From the NCBI GenBank assembly GCA_947494535.1, contig CANLVU010000003.1:1-61564 (forward strand): DNA of 61,564 bases, given 5' to 3'. This DNA is from Cytophagaceae bacterium. GTDB lineage: Bacteria > Bacteroidota > Bacteroidia > Cytophagales > Spirosomataceae. The first letter of the stretch is position 1, and every line of letters begins with the position of its first letter. Positions 17,419 through 28,161 of this stretch are shown piece by piece. A program made the translations under genes and the position numbers. The notes beneath the pieces are model-generated. The model was not told where the DNA came from. It did not search any database and saw only the letters and a list, made by a program, of their open reading frames with translations.

Positions 17419-20400
17419 TTATTGCTTACTAATTTTTAACGTCTTGTTTACATGCGATCCTGATACCTGAATAACATAAGTTCCAGCATCCATTTTAGAT
17501 AAATCATAGGTGACTATTCTCGAATGATCGAGATCGCGCGACTCATCCAGGATTGTTTTTTCTAAGGAATAAATCAAAATTCGAACGGATGGATCTGAAC
17601 CTGGAACATAGATCGAGACCTTACCTGAAGTCGGATTCGGGTATGCGTGTGCTTGCTCGGAGATGAAGATCTCTTGGTCGAACGTGCCTTGGCATCCTAA
17701 ATCAGTAGAAACACTAATTTTATTCAATCCAGTTGAAAGTACTTTCGAATAAGTAGCCCCATTTACTTTTTCTGTAACCCCGTTAACTGAAATAGAATAG
17801 GATTCAGAACCCGATAAATTCAATACCAAGGTATTCGAATTCGGATTGAATGTGCTATTAGTTTTCAGTGCCGCTGGTTCGGTGATGATGACATCAAAGC
17901 ATTGTTCGTAGCCTTCTTTACCTAACACTTGAATGCAAACAGAATAGGTATCTTTTGCTAAACCAGAGATGTTTAAGGCTGCCGTTTCGGTCGTATTGTA
18001 AGTAAATTGTTTTGAGTAGCCAGAAGCAGAACCTACCGCTTTAATTAAGTAGTTGTAGTTTTTATTCGCGAAGGCAATTTGGATAGATCCATTATTTGAA
18101 CCCACGCAGGTAGCTGATCCCATTCCAATCGTGTAATTCTTCGCAGGTAGATTAAAGATTTCGCAACCATTCGCATCAATAATCGCACCAAGGGTGGTAT
18201 TGTTACATTTGTCTGCGTTATCCTTAATTCCATCCCCATCTGTATCAGCTAGTTCGTATTTCACGACTAAAGCAGATGAATTAGCGATACACCCGAACGG
18301 ACTCGTCACACTCACCGTATAGGTTCCATCGTTCTGAGGAATGTATTCAGCTGCAGTAGCTCCTGTAATGACAGCCCCATCCTTAGACCATTGGTATTTC
18401 GCCCCCGTCACCACTGGTACCTTCAAGGCATATGTTTTAGTGTCAGTTAAATTAAAGACGAAAGTAGATCCCGTAGTTGAAATGGTCGCATCAGGCAACG
18501 GATTAACGGTAACGGCTGTCGACTCAGAAGTGGACACATCGCCTATTGGGTAGGTAACCGTCACAAAGTAATTGCCCGTAGTGTTTGCCGTGATAGATCG
18601 AGTCTTCGCCCCCGTTGACCACGTATAAGACAGTCCACCATCAGAGGCAGTTAACACTACACTTCCACCTGGGCAGAAGGTTTTTTTGCCAGTATTTACA
18701 ATCTCTACAATCGGTTTTGCCAAAGTAGGGTTGTAATAAAAGGCTTTCCCATCGCCTAATTCTCCGTATAAATTAAGGCCCCATGACCAGAGTGATCCAT
18801 CTGATTTCAATGCTAAAGTATGGTAGCCTCCTGTCGAAATATCTTTCCAATCGCTTTCAGGGCCAATTTTAGTAGGTGTATATTTGTCACTGATACTTTC
18901 ATCGCCAAGTTGACCATAGTAATTACTTCCCCAGCCCCATATACTACCATCCGTTTTTAGAAGCATTTTGTGGTAGGATGAAAATGAGAATGACAATTTG
19001 TTTATGTTATTTATATTGATAAGGGTAGGAGTGTTTTTGTTTATGGTAGTACCATCTCCTAACTCACCGTTAACATTATAGCCCCATGCCCATAAAGTGC
19101 CATCTTTCTTTATTGCATAGGATTGGTTATAGCCTGATTCTATGGCTGACCAATCGGAAGCAGTACCTATTTGAATTGGAGTATTAGAATTTGTATTGTT
19201 TCCATTACCCAACTGTCCATATAAGTTATACCCCCATCCCCATAGTGTTCCGTTGGATTTTAATCCAACAGCAAAACCTGACCCAGCAGATATTGAAACC
19301 CAATCAGAACTATTACCGATTTGAATTGGGGGGGTAGTGGAATTAGTGGTAGTTCCGTTTCCTAATTGTCCATTCAGATTATTTCCCCAGGCCCATAATG
19401 TACCATTTTTCTTAATGGCATAGGAAGACTGGTACCCTGAATAAACAGATGCCCAGTCAGTTGCGGTTCCTATTTGTGTAGGAATGTACTTTGGGGAAGT
19501 GGTGCCATCTCCTAATTGTCCAATTTGATTAGCTCCCCAAGCCCATAGCGTGCCATCCTTTCTTAATGCAAGAGTATTAGCAGCACCAATTGATACTGAT
19601 TGCCAATTTGTATTAGTGCCTATTTGAACAGGAACATCTAAATTTCTGTCCTCCCCATTTCCTGCCTGGCCTGAAGTATTCAATCCCCAAGACCATAGTG
19701 TGCCATCTTTTTTAATAGCGGCAGAACGGTATAAAGTTGTATATATTTTCTCCCAGGTCAGATCAGTGCCTACTTGTCTCATATTGGTTTTATAGGAAAA
19801 ATTACCTTTCCCTAGTTGACCTGAACTATTAAAGCCCCATGAAAATAGATTATTTTGTTTATCAAGTGCCAATACGTGGCTAGAACCAACGGCTGCTGAT
19901 CTCCAATTAGTAGCATTTCCAATTTGTGTCAAACCATTGTAATTGCTTGAATTACCTTGGCCTAGCTGACCAAAAGAATTGGAGCCAACCCCCCAAAGTG
20001 TTCCATTCGATTTGATAGCTAAACTTGTGGATCCTGAAGGTGGAACGTATAAATTAGCCCAATTCGAATCAGTACCTACTTGAGTTGGATTCAAGACAAT
20101 ACTCAATGAAGAATTAACAAATCTATTGTATGTATTAACTCCCCAGCCCCAAATTGTTCCATCCGTTTTCAAAGCGAATGCATAATTATTTCCACTTTCG
20201 ATTAATCCCCAGTCTGTTGAATTACCTATTTGAGTTGGTATATTTCTATCGACAGTTGATCCATCTCCTAATTGGTTTAAGCTATTTTGACCCCAGGCAA
20301 AAAGTTGTCCATTGGATTTGATTGCATAAGAACTATTTCCACCGGTTGAAATAGAGACCCAATCAGTATCTGTACCAATTTGTGTAGGAGATAGTAATGT

Positions 20401-23400
20401 CGAAGAATTTCCAATACCTAATTGTCCATTTAAATTATATCCCCATGCCCAAATTGTTCCATTCGTTTTGAGCGCAAGACTGTGGTTAAACCCTACAGAA
20501 ATGGATTCCCAATCAGTAGCTACCCCAATTCTAATCGGAACTAATGATTCAGTTATAGCAGCATCTCCAAGCCCTAAGTATCCATTGGATCCATTTTGTC
20601 CCCAACCCCATAAGCTACCATCTTTTTTAATAGCGATGGTGAAACTACTCGTTGTAGCCACCATTTTCCAATCATTTGCTGTCCCTACTTGAACAGCAAT
20701 GCTTTGGTTGATTTTATTGCCTATTCCCAGTTGACCTAAGCTATTATTTCCCCAAGCCCATAAAGTACCATTTGGTTTAATCAGGAAGCTGCTATTAGAT
20801 CCAGCGAAAACTTTAGCTGGCGTGAGCGTATCAGACAAAGCATAGGTAACAGTTTGCGAAACAGATGAAGAAACGCAGCCAAACGTATTCGTGACATTTA
20901 CCGCATAGGTGCCATTCTTTTTAGGCACGTAATTATTCGAGATAGCTCCAGGAATAGCAACCCCATTGTTAAGCCATTGATACGAAACTCCCGTCGTAGA
21001 AGGCACCGTTAGCTTATAAGTTTTTAGATCCTCTAAACGATTCACAGTCATCGAACCAGTGGTGCTAATCGTCGTACTAGGTATGGCTGGAATAACATAA
21101 GGATCAGAAGTGCTGACATCACCTATTGGATAAGTGACTGTGACACTATAAGAACCACCCGTAGTAACGGTGATGGATCTTGTGGTGGCGCCGGTAGACC
21201 AAGTGTACGAAAGTCCACCCTCTGAGGCTGTTAATACACCACCACTGCTTCCTGCACAGAATGTTTTTCTTTCTGAGGCAGTGATATCCACGATTGGTTT
21301 TGCCAAAGTAGGGGTGTAGAAAATTGATTTGCCATCCCCAAGTTGCGCATAGTATTTACCACCCCAAGCCCATAGACTTCCATCAGATTTGATTGCAAGC
21401 GAATGATATCTACCCGCAGCTATATCTGTCCAATCAACATCGGTTCCTAATCTTTGGGGAATATTTTTATTAATTACAGAACCATCTCCTAATTGACCAT
21501 CTGCATTATTTCCCCATGTCCACAGGCTACCATCTGACTTCAAGGTCATTGTGTGATCTGATAGCATTGAGGCCGGCCATTTATTAGTATTAGTAATGGC
21601 TAATTGAGTGGGCACATTTTTGTTAATATTTGTCCCGTCACCAAGTCCCCCTTCTATATTATTACCCCAAAGCCAAACAGTCCCGTTCTTTTTAATGGCC
21701 AATGAGCTATTATAACCAGCTTGAATATGTGCCCAGTCGCTTGCATTCCCCACTTGCGTAGGTGCAACCATATTAGTTGTATTTCCTAATCCCAGTTGAC
21801 TAAAATTATTTAATCCCCAGGCCCAAATGGTTCCATTCGATTTTAAGGCCAAAATATGGCCTGAACCGGCAGAAATGGCTGTCCAATCAGAGGCTGATCC
21901 TATTTGAATTGGAGTGGAAGAAGTGATCGAGAAAGTGCCTGAGACTATATTTCCCCAAAACCAGATTGTTCCATTTGTTTTCACACCAACAGAATGAGTA
22001 AGTGCGGTTGATATCGTTTTCCAATCGGTAGCAGTACCGATTTGAATAGGAGTAGTCCGTTGGATAATTGTACCATCACCTAGTTGACCCTCGATATTCC
22101 TTCCCCAACCCCATAGACTTCCATTGGCTTTTATGGCAAGAGTATGGTAAGCACCTAAAGATACATATTTCCAATCTTTTCCTGTTTCCACCTGTATTGG
22201 AATATCAACATTAGTAGTTGATAAACCATCTCCTAATTGCCCATATCTATTTCTTCCCCACATCCACAAGCTTCCATCTTTTTTGATTGCAGCGGAATGA
22301 ACACTTCCAGCAAATACTTTTTCCCAGCTAAAATCATTACCAACTTGTCTAGGAGCGGCAATGTAATTATTTCCTTTTCCTAGTTGTCCACTCACATTAT
22401 CACCCCAAGAATAAAGGTTATTGAGATTGTCGAGTGCTAAAGAATAGGAAGCCCCTTGTGCTAAAGATCTCCAAGAGTTACTGGTTCCTATTTGCGTGAA
22501 TGAAGTAGCGTTATTAGTATTTCCTTGTCCAAGTTGACCTGAAAAGTTGTTTCCAGTAGACCAAATGGTACCATTTGCTTTTAGGGCAAAGCCATGATTG
22601 TTTGATAAACTAACGTTGGTCCAGCTTTGATCTGTACCTATTTGTATAGGTTCTGAAACATTTTCTAAGGTCCCATTCCCTAATTGGCCATCGGAATTTA
22701 ATCCCCAAGCCCATAAACTTCCATTTGTTTTAAGTGCAAGAACACTAAAATTACTGCCTTTAATCATCCCCCAATCAGTTGAATTACCAATTAAAGTAGG
22801 GATGTTTTTTGAAACAGTAGTTCCATCCCCTAGCTGCCTCGATGAATTTTGCCCCCAAGCGTACAGACTTCCATTATTTTTAATGGCATAGGAACTATTT
22901 CCACCTGTTGTGATGGAACCCCAATCGGTATCTGTACCAATTTGTGTAGGACTTATCAAGGTTGTGGTATTTCCATTACCTAGTTGTCCGTTAAAATTAT
23001 ATCCCCACGACCAAATGGTTCCATTGGTTTTGAGCGCAATTATATGGTTAAACCCTACAGTAATAGATTCCCAATCAGAAGCTACTCCAATTCTAATGGG
23101 AACTATTGACTCTGCAATAGTGCCATCACCCAGTCCTAGGTACCCAGTCGATCCATTGATACCCCAACCCCATAAACTTCCATCATTTTTAATAGCGATA
23201 GTAAAAAGACTTGAGGAAGATACCATTTTCCAATCGCTCGCGGTTCCCACCTGCACAGCGATACTTTGGTTGATTTTATTACCTATTCCCAGTTGTCCAT
23301 TGCTATTATTTCCCCAGGCCCAGAGTGTCCCATTTGGTTTAATCAAGAAGCTACTAGTAGATCCAGCAAAAACAGTAGAAGGCGTGAATGTTTCTGATAA

Positions 23401-26400
23401 GGTGTAGGTGACGGTTTTCGAAATAGATGAAGAAACGCAGCCAAATGTATTCGAGAGCGTTACTGAATACAAACCATTCTTTAGAGGTACAAAAGAATTT
23501 TTTGTTGCACCTGGAATGGCTACACTATTATTATACCATTGATATGTAGTTGCTGTCGCTGAAGGTACCGTTAGCTTATAGGTTTTTAGATCCTCTAAGC
23601 GATTAACAGTCATGGAACCTGTTGTGCTTAAAGTTGTGTTTGGCCGTGGAGGAATAACTACTGGCTCTAAATTTGCAAAATCTCCCATCGGATAGTACAC
23701 CCTACCATCATAGGTTCCTGATGTATTTACCGTAATTGAACGTGTTGTTGCGGCCGTAGACCAGAGATAGCTTAAACCTTCGGAGGCGGTTAAAACTAAG
23801 CTACCATTTGCACAATAATTGGATCTGTCTGAAATGTAGATTCTTGCAATAGGTTTTGCTTCTGATGGAGAGAAGTTAAAATCCGTTCCTTGGCCTAATT
23901 GACCAAATAAATCATTTCCCCATGACCAAAGAGATCCATTGTTTTTAATCGCCATGGAGTGGTATCCACCTGAGGCAACATCTCGCCAATCGACCTCTGT
24001 CCCCATTTGACCAGGAACATTTTTATCGACAGTCGTCCCATCTCCTAATTGTCCGTAATAATTGTATCCCCATGACCAAAGCGTGCCATCATTTTTTAGA
24101 ACGAAGTTGTGACCTGAGTTCATGGTGATGGGCCATTTAGCTACATTAGTAAGCGTAATTCTTGTAGGAATGTTTTTATCCACATTCGTTCCATCGCCTA
24201 GCTGACCTTCAACGTTATATCCCCAAGTCCAAACCGACCCATCTCTTTTCATTGCGGTGGATTGGTCAAGCCCTACTTGAACAGACGCCCAATCGGTATC
24301 CGTCCCTATTTGTATCGGAATATTCGAATCAGTGTAATTTCCATTACCTAATTGACCTAAATCATTTGAACCCCATGCCCATAGAGTGCCATTTGCTTTT
24401 AAACCAAGAACATGGACGTCTCCCACTGAAATAGCCACCCAGTCAGTAGCGGTGCCCATTTGTCTAGGAATTAAGGATGTGGCGGTATTTCCACTACCCA
24501 GTTGTCCATAACTATTCCATCCCCAAGACCACAGCGTTCCATTTTGTTTAATCGCATAGGAAGAGTTATAGCCTGTTTTAATCATTTTCCAATCAGCTTC
24601 TGCACCTATTTGGACTGGGACAGAAGAATTAGTCGTGGTGCCATCTCCTAATTGACCAGAAGAGTTACTACCCCAGCCCCAGATTGTTCCATTTGATTTT
24701 AAACCCAATGAGTGAAAACGCGCCAGAGAAATTGCTTTCCAATCGGTACCATTCCCTACAATTGTAGGCAATGGGTTATTTAAGGTTGTTCCATTACCTA
24801 ATTGACCTGTATTATTTCTTCCCCAAGTCCATAGTGTACCATCTTTTTTTATTCCACCAGAATGGTAGAAACCTGCGTACACTTTATCCCAATCTTGACC
24901 AGTCCCAATTTGGCGTATATTGGTATTGAATGAAAATTCACCTTTATTTAAGGACCCATAAAGGATAGAACCCCACGAGTAAAGTTTGTTTTGATTATCC
25001 AGTGCTAATGTGGCAAATTTACCAGATGCGACTGAGCTCCAATTAGCGTTATTCCCTATTTGTGTAAATATTCCTAGGTTTATATTGGTACCGTTTCCTA
25101 ATTGACCATAGGTGTTTACTCCAGTACCCCAAAGCGTCCCATTTGTTTTTAAGGCTAAAGTAGAAGTTCCATCAGCTGTGATTGAAAAATCACTCCAGTT
25201 TATATCCGTACCAATTTGTGTAGGCGTTAAGGTTAAGGGTGTAAAGTTATTTCCTAAGCTTCCATCGCTACCATATCCCCAGCCCCACAAGCTACCATTC
25301 GTTTTTAAGGCAATAGCAAAACCTCCACTACCACCACCATTCACTTTTTTCCAATCTGTAAATACACCTATTTGAGTAGGAACACTTTTATTAGTTCTAG
25401 TACCATCACCCAATTGTCCATTCCCATTAAGTCCCCAGGCCCACATGCTACCATTGGATTTAATGGCGTAGCTAGAAAAGTTTGTTGAAGCAATTGATTC
25501 CCAATCTGTAGAAGTACCTACTTGGGTAGGTAAATTTTTAGGGGTAGAGGTTCCATCGCCTAAGCTGCCATATAAATTATAACCCCATGCCCACAGTGTT
25601 CCATTTGATTTAAGGGCTAAAGTATGGTTAGTTCCAGCAGACACCGATTTCCAATCATTGGCGGTTCCTATTCTAACCGGAACTAGAGACTCAGTTATAC
25701 CTGTATTTCCAATGCCTAGATATCCATTGCTTCCGTTATATCCCCATGCCCATAGGCTACCATCTTTTTTTAATCCAATGGTAAAACTGATCGAGTGAGA
25801 AACCATCTCCCAGTCAGAATCTGTGCCTACTCTTATGGCATAATTTCGATTAATCTTGTCGCCTAAACCTAATTGCCCGTAGTTATTAAGACCCCACGCC
25901 CATAAAGTGCCATCTGCCTTAATTTGAAAACTTGAATTCGAGCTAGCAAAAATCTTAGGTTTCGCGTTAGTGGTTGCGGCAAATAATTGAGTAGGGGTGG
26001 GTGTGTATCCAAATTCACCGATACCTAATTGACCATTTAGGTTGTTTCCCCATGCCCAAAGGCTGCCGTCTGTTTTTATGGCAAAGGTACTAGATGAGGG
26101 GCCTACGTAAACTTTATCCCAATTAGTATCAGTACCTACTCTGGTCCCTGTTAAATTATTAATATTCGTGTTGTTACCTAAATTTCCGTACTCATTTTTT
26201 CCCCACATATAAAGTGAACCATCATTTTTAATCGCAGCGGAATGATTAAGGCCTGATGAAATGTATCTAATAGTGTTTATTATTGATATCTGGGTAGGGG
26301 AATTAATTTGTAAAGTTGCAGAGGGGTCAAATCCAAGATTACCATAATTGTTTCGACCCCATGAGAAGATATTTCCGCTTGAATTTAAGGCGATTGTACC

Positions 26401-28161
26401 TTCGTAATTGGTTGAGACTGCTGTCCAATTTGTCTGAGTACCAATTCTTTGTGGACTGGAATAATTTATTGTCGAATTCAAACCTAAGTAACCTGAACTA
26501 TTTTCACCCCAACCCCAGAGAGTACCATCTGTTTTTAACCCAATACTAAAGTTGTAGTTTGGCCCTATACTTTTCCAGTTTCCATCAGTTCCTATTTGAG
26601 TGGGAATTAATATCGAATTATTTGATGAATTTAAACTTTTGCTATAATTACTTCCCCATCCCCAAAGGGTGCCATTTGATTTAATTGCATAAACATTAGA
26701 TCCAAGTCCATAAATTTTGTCCCAATTATTATCTGTTCCAACTTGAGCTATTGTATAGTTGTCGTTTGCAAGTGTTCCATCAGCGGTACCATTTCCTAAA
26801 GTCCCCATCCAATTAGACCCCCAGGTCCAAAGAGTTCCGTCTGTTTTTATTGCTGCTACACTATACCACAATGTTACAACAGATTTCCAATTAGTCGCTG
26901 TACCTATTTGTACTGGGATATTTGAACTTATGCTATTGTTTCCATAAATTCCATTATTATTTTGTCCCCAAGCCCACAATGTGCCATCTAACTTAATTCC
27001 AAATGTAGTACTTCCACCTTGGGAAATCTCCTTCCATACCAAACTACTAGTGACCTGAACGGGTATTTTTTTAAATGCGTCTTGATTTAGGCCCAATAAA
27101 CCATTTTGATTAGATCCCCAAACCCAAATACTTTTATCTGATTTTACTCCTAAAGAAGCATTAGCTCCAGCAAAAATATCCATCCAGTTTAATCCATTTC
27201 CTATTTGGGTAGGCTGGTTAGTTCGACTTCCAACTATCTGAGCACTTCTTCCATAGCTGTTACTACCCCAAGCCCATAAAGAGCCATTGGATTTTAAAGC
27301 AAATGAAATATCTGAGCTGGCAGAAATCTTTGTCCAATTATTGTCACTACCAATTCGTACAGGTAAAAGTTGTGTACTAAACGTACTAGATCCAATACCC
27401 ACTTGACCACTAGTGTCTCTACCCCATGACCATAAACTCCCATCCTGTTTGATTGCTAAAGCATGGTATGCACCTAAGTCTACCATTTTCCAGTCTGTAT
27501 CTGAATTGATTTGAATGGGCACATTAGAATTTACATTGCTGCTATTAACAAAAAATTGGCTCTCTCCATTATACCCCCATGCCCAAAGAGTGCCATTCTG
27601 TTTTAAGGCTATAGTCGTAGAATTGTTTAAAGTTACACTTGACCAGTTTGTATCTGTACCTAATTGTGTAGGAACTGCTTTTGTAACATTTGTACCATCT
27701 CCTAGCTGTCCATTATTGTTATAACCCCAGTTCCAAATAGTGCCATTTGATTTTACTCCCACAACAATAGCACCATTCGTTGCAATTGATTTCCAATTGG
27801 TGTCTGTTCCTACTTGACCAGGTATTAACCTTTGCGTTTCTGCCGAGTTATTATTTCCAAAAAGATTTACATTATTCCTTCCCCAAACCCATAAAGAGCC
27901 ATCTTTTTTAATGCCAAATGATATATCGTACCCTGTAGCTACCGCAATCCATTTTGTTTCCGGTAAAATATTTACGGGTGCATTTCGATTCGTTGTTGTC
28001 CCATCTCCTAATTGCCCCGATGAATTAAGGCCCCAAGCCCACAGGCTGCCATCTTCTTTAATAAGTAGAGTATGGCTTCCTTCGGAAGAAACTATTTGGC
28101 CACTAGAAATATGGCTGAAGAATAAAATAATAGTTATTAAAAGGAAGTAAATTCTTTTCAT
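17419..28161 (-). CDS. Giant T9SS-secreted RCC1-repeat protein with Ig-like linkers
   Basis: A 3580 aa secreted protein. Signal peptide is residues 1-21 (LLITIILFFSHISSGQ). I count 56 RCC1-type repeats with the core pattern 'A-I-K-x-D-G-S-L-W-A-W-G-x-N-x-x-G-Q-L-G-x-G-T', in four sets of 14: about residues 20-735, 737-1435, 1594-2287 and 2445-3147. The last three sets each end in an Ig/PKD-like linker with CANG or TFCxG near its start and FGCVSSS or FGCIANS near its end. A thrombospondin-3-like stretch, DTDGDGIKDNADKC, lies near 3305, an SprB-like stretch near 3330-3420, and the T9SS type A sorting domain is the last ~75 residues (AYPNPTSGKVSIYV ... GTYVIQVSG). Likely a cell-surface adhesin or glycan binder exported by the Gld/Por system. 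Binding partner unknown. Confidence 0.93.
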   Translation of the reverse strand: MKRIYFLLITIILFFSHISSGQIVSSEGSHTLLIKEDGSLWAWGLNSSGQLGDGTTTNRNAPVNILPETKWIAVATGYDISFGIKKDGSLWVWGRNNVNLFGNNNSAETQRLIPGQVGTDTNWKSIATNGAIVVGVKSNGTIWNWGYNNNGQLGDGTNVTKAVPTQLGTDTNWSSVTLNNSTTIALKQNGTLWAWGYNGESQFFVNSSNVNSNVPIQINSDTDWKMVDLGAYHALAIKQDGSLWSWGRDTSGQVGIGSSTFSTQLLPVRIGSDNNWTKISASSDISFALKSNGSLWAWGSNSYGRSAQIVGSRTNQPTQIGNGLNWMDIFAGANASLGVKSDKSIWVWGSNQNGLLGLNQDAFKKIPVQVTSSLVWKEISQGGSTTFGIKLDGTLWAWGQNNNGIYGNNSISSNIPVQIGTATNWKSVVTLWYSVAAIKTDGTLWTWGSNWMGTLGNGTADGTLANDNYTIAQVGTDNNWDKIYGLGSNVYAIKSNGTLWGWGSNYSKSLNSSNNSILIPTQIGTDGNWKSIGPNYNFSIGLKTDGTLWGWGENSSGYLGLNSTINYSSPQRIGTQTNWTAVSTNYEGTIALNSSGNIFSWGRNNYGNLGFDPSATLQINSPTQISIINTIRYISSGLNHSAAIKNDGSLYMWGKNEYGNLGNNTNINNLTGTRVGTDTNWDKVYVGPSSSTFAIKTDGSLWAWGNNLNGQLGIGEFGYTPTPTQLFAATTNAKPKIFASSNSSFQIKADGTLWAWGLNNYGQLGLGDKINRNYAIRVGTDSDWEMVSHSISFTIGLKKDGSLWAWGYNGSNGYLGIGNTGITESLVPVRIGTANDWKSVSAGTNHTLALKSNGTLWAWGYNLYGSLGDGTSTPKNLPTQVGTSTDWESIASTNFSSYAIKSNGSMWAWGLNGNGQLGDGTRTNKSVPTQIGVFTDWKKVNGGGSGGFAIALKTNGSLWGWGYGSDGSLGNNFTPLTLTPTQIGTDINWSDFSITADGTSTLALKTNGTLWGTGVNTYGQLGNGTNINLGIFTQIGNNANWSSVASGKFATLALDNQNKLYSWGSILYGSLNKGEFSFNTNIRQIGTGQDWDKVYAGFYHSGGIKKDGTLWTWGRNNTGQLGNGTTLNNPLPTIVGNGTDWKAISLARFHSLGLKSNGTIWGWGSNSSGQLGDGTTTNSSVPVQIGAEADWKMIKTGYNSSYAIKQNGTLWSWGWNSYGQLGSGNTATSLIPRQMGTATDWVAISVGDVHVLGLKANGTLWAWGSNDLGQLGNGNYTDSNIPIQIGTDTDWASVQVGLDQSTAMKRDGSVWTWGYNVEGQLGDGTNVDKNIPTRITLTNVAKWPITMNSGHNFVLKNDGTLWSWGYNYYGQLGDGTTVDKNVPGQMGTEVDWRDVASGGYHSMAIKNNGSLWSWGNDLFGQLGQGTDFNFSPSEAKPIARIYISDRSNYCANGSLVLTASEGLSYLWSTAATTRSITVNTSGTYDGRVYYPMGDFANLEPVVIPPRPNTTLSTTGSMTVNRLEDLKTYKLTVPSATATTYQWYNNSVAIPGATKNSFVPLKNGLYSVTLSNTFGCVSSSISKTVTYTLSETFTPSTVFAGSTSSFLIKPNGTLWAWGNNSNGQLGIGNKINQSIAVQVGTASDWKMVSSSSLFTIAIKNDGSLWGWGINGSTGYLGLGDGTIAESIVPIRIGVASDWESITVGFNHIIALKTNGTIWSWGYNFNGQLGNGNTTTLISPTQIGTDTDWGSITTGGNSSYAIKNNGSLYAWGQNSSRQLGDGTTVSKNIPTLIGNSTDWGMIKGSNFSVLALKTNGSLWAWGLNSDGQLGNGTLENVSEPIQIGTDQSWTNVSLSNNHGFALKANGTIWSTGNNFSGQLGQGNTNNATSFTQIGTSNSWRSLAQGASYSLALDNLNNLYSWGDNVSGQLGKGNNYIAAPRQVGNDFSWEKVFAGSVHSAAIKKDGSLWMWGRNRYGQLGDGLSTTNVDIPIQVETGKDWKYVSLGAYHTLAIKANGSLWGWGRNIEGQLGDGTIIQRTTPIQIGTATDWKTISTALTHSVGVKTNGTIWFWGNIVSGTFSITSSTPIQIGSASDWTAISAGSGHILALKSNGTIWAWGLNNFSQLGLGNTTNMVAPTQVGNASDWAHIQAGYNSSLAIKKNGTVWLWGNNIEGGLGDGTNINKNVPTQLAITNTNKWPASMLSDHTMTLKSDGSLWTWGNNADGQLGDGSVINKNIPQRLGTDVDWTDIAAGRYHSLAIKSDGSLWAWGGKYYAQLGDGKSIFYTPTLAKPIVDITASERKTFCAGSSGGVLTASEGGLSYTWSTGATTRSITVTTGGSYSVTVTYPIGDVSTSDPYVIPAIPSTTISTTGSMTVNRLEDLKTYKLTVPSTTGVSYQWLNNGVAIPGAISNNYVPKKNGTYAVNVTNTFGCVSSSVSQTVTYALSDTLTPAKVFAGSNSSFLIKPNGTLWAWGNNSLGQLGIGNKINQSIAVQVGTANDWKMVATTSSFTIAIKKDGSLWGWGQNGSNGYLGLGDAAITESLVPIRIGVATDWESISVGFNHSLALKTNGTIWAWGYNLNGQLGIGNSSTLLSPTQIGTDTDWVSISTGGNSSYAIKSNGQLFAWGQNSLNQLGDGSTVDRNIPTQIGNSTDWGLIESGNNYAFALKTDGTIWGWGVNTYNRFVNSSLSIVLNPTQVGTDSNWANLYVPPSGSTSLAIKSNGTLWGVGSNSFGQLGQGNSSNYNGLTQIGNATNWRSAAVGSSHVLALDKQNNLFSWGFNSSGQLGKGNFSYKTNMRQVGTDLTWEKIYTTLYRSAAIKKDGTLWSWGLNTSGQAGNGEDRNLDVPVQIGTNTNWQSVSIGAANTLALRKDGTLWAWGANQIGQLGDGTTSPKYIPTQIGTATDWASVYSGYQSSYAIKKNGTLWAWGNNLNGQLGNGTTTNSTTPPIQIGNSSDWVSISAGSGFAVGLKSNGTLWGWGYNLYGQLGNGNNTNSNTPIQIGTASDWSAIESGYNQSYAIKKDGTLWAWGYNVNGELGDGTTINKNTPTLININNINKLSFSFSSYHKMLLKTDGSIWGWGSNYYGQLGDESISDKYTPTKIGPESDWKDISTGGYHTLALKSDGSLWSWGLNLYGELGDGKAFYYNPTLAKPIVEIVNTGKKTFCPGGSVVLTASDGGLSYTWSTGAKTRSITANTTGNYFVTVTYPIGDVSTSESTAVTVNPLPDATISTTGSTFVFNLTDTKTYALKVPVVTGAKYQWSKDGAVITGATAAEYIPQNDGTYTVSVTSPFGCIANSSALVVKYELADTDGDGIKDNADKCNNTTLGAIIDANGCEIFNLPAKNYTIGMGSATCVGSNNGSIQIAFANKNYNYLIKAVGSASGYSKQFTYNTTETAALNISGLAKDTYSVCIQVLGKEGYEQCFDVIITEPAALKTNSTFNPNSNTLVLNLSGSESYSISVNGVTEKVNGATYSKVLSTGLNKISVSTDLGCQGTFDQEIFISEQAHAYPNPTSGKVSIYVPGSDPSVRILIYSLEKTILDESRDLDHSRIVTYDLSKMDAGTYVIQVSGSHVNKTLKISKQ

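Noticed and set aside
22910-23407. 165-aa plus-strand ORF inside the RCC1 gene
   Set aside because: It is the antisense of the repeats (rich in QSVPI and PSCPL phrases that mirror the RCC1 code) and similar shadows occur at 20468, 25112, 26759 and 27515.
17419-28161. Regular short DNA repeats that could suggest a CRISPR array
   Set aside because: The period (about 150 bp) and the changes between units match coding RCC1 repeats in one open frame of 3580 codons; there are no unique spacers between identical repeats.
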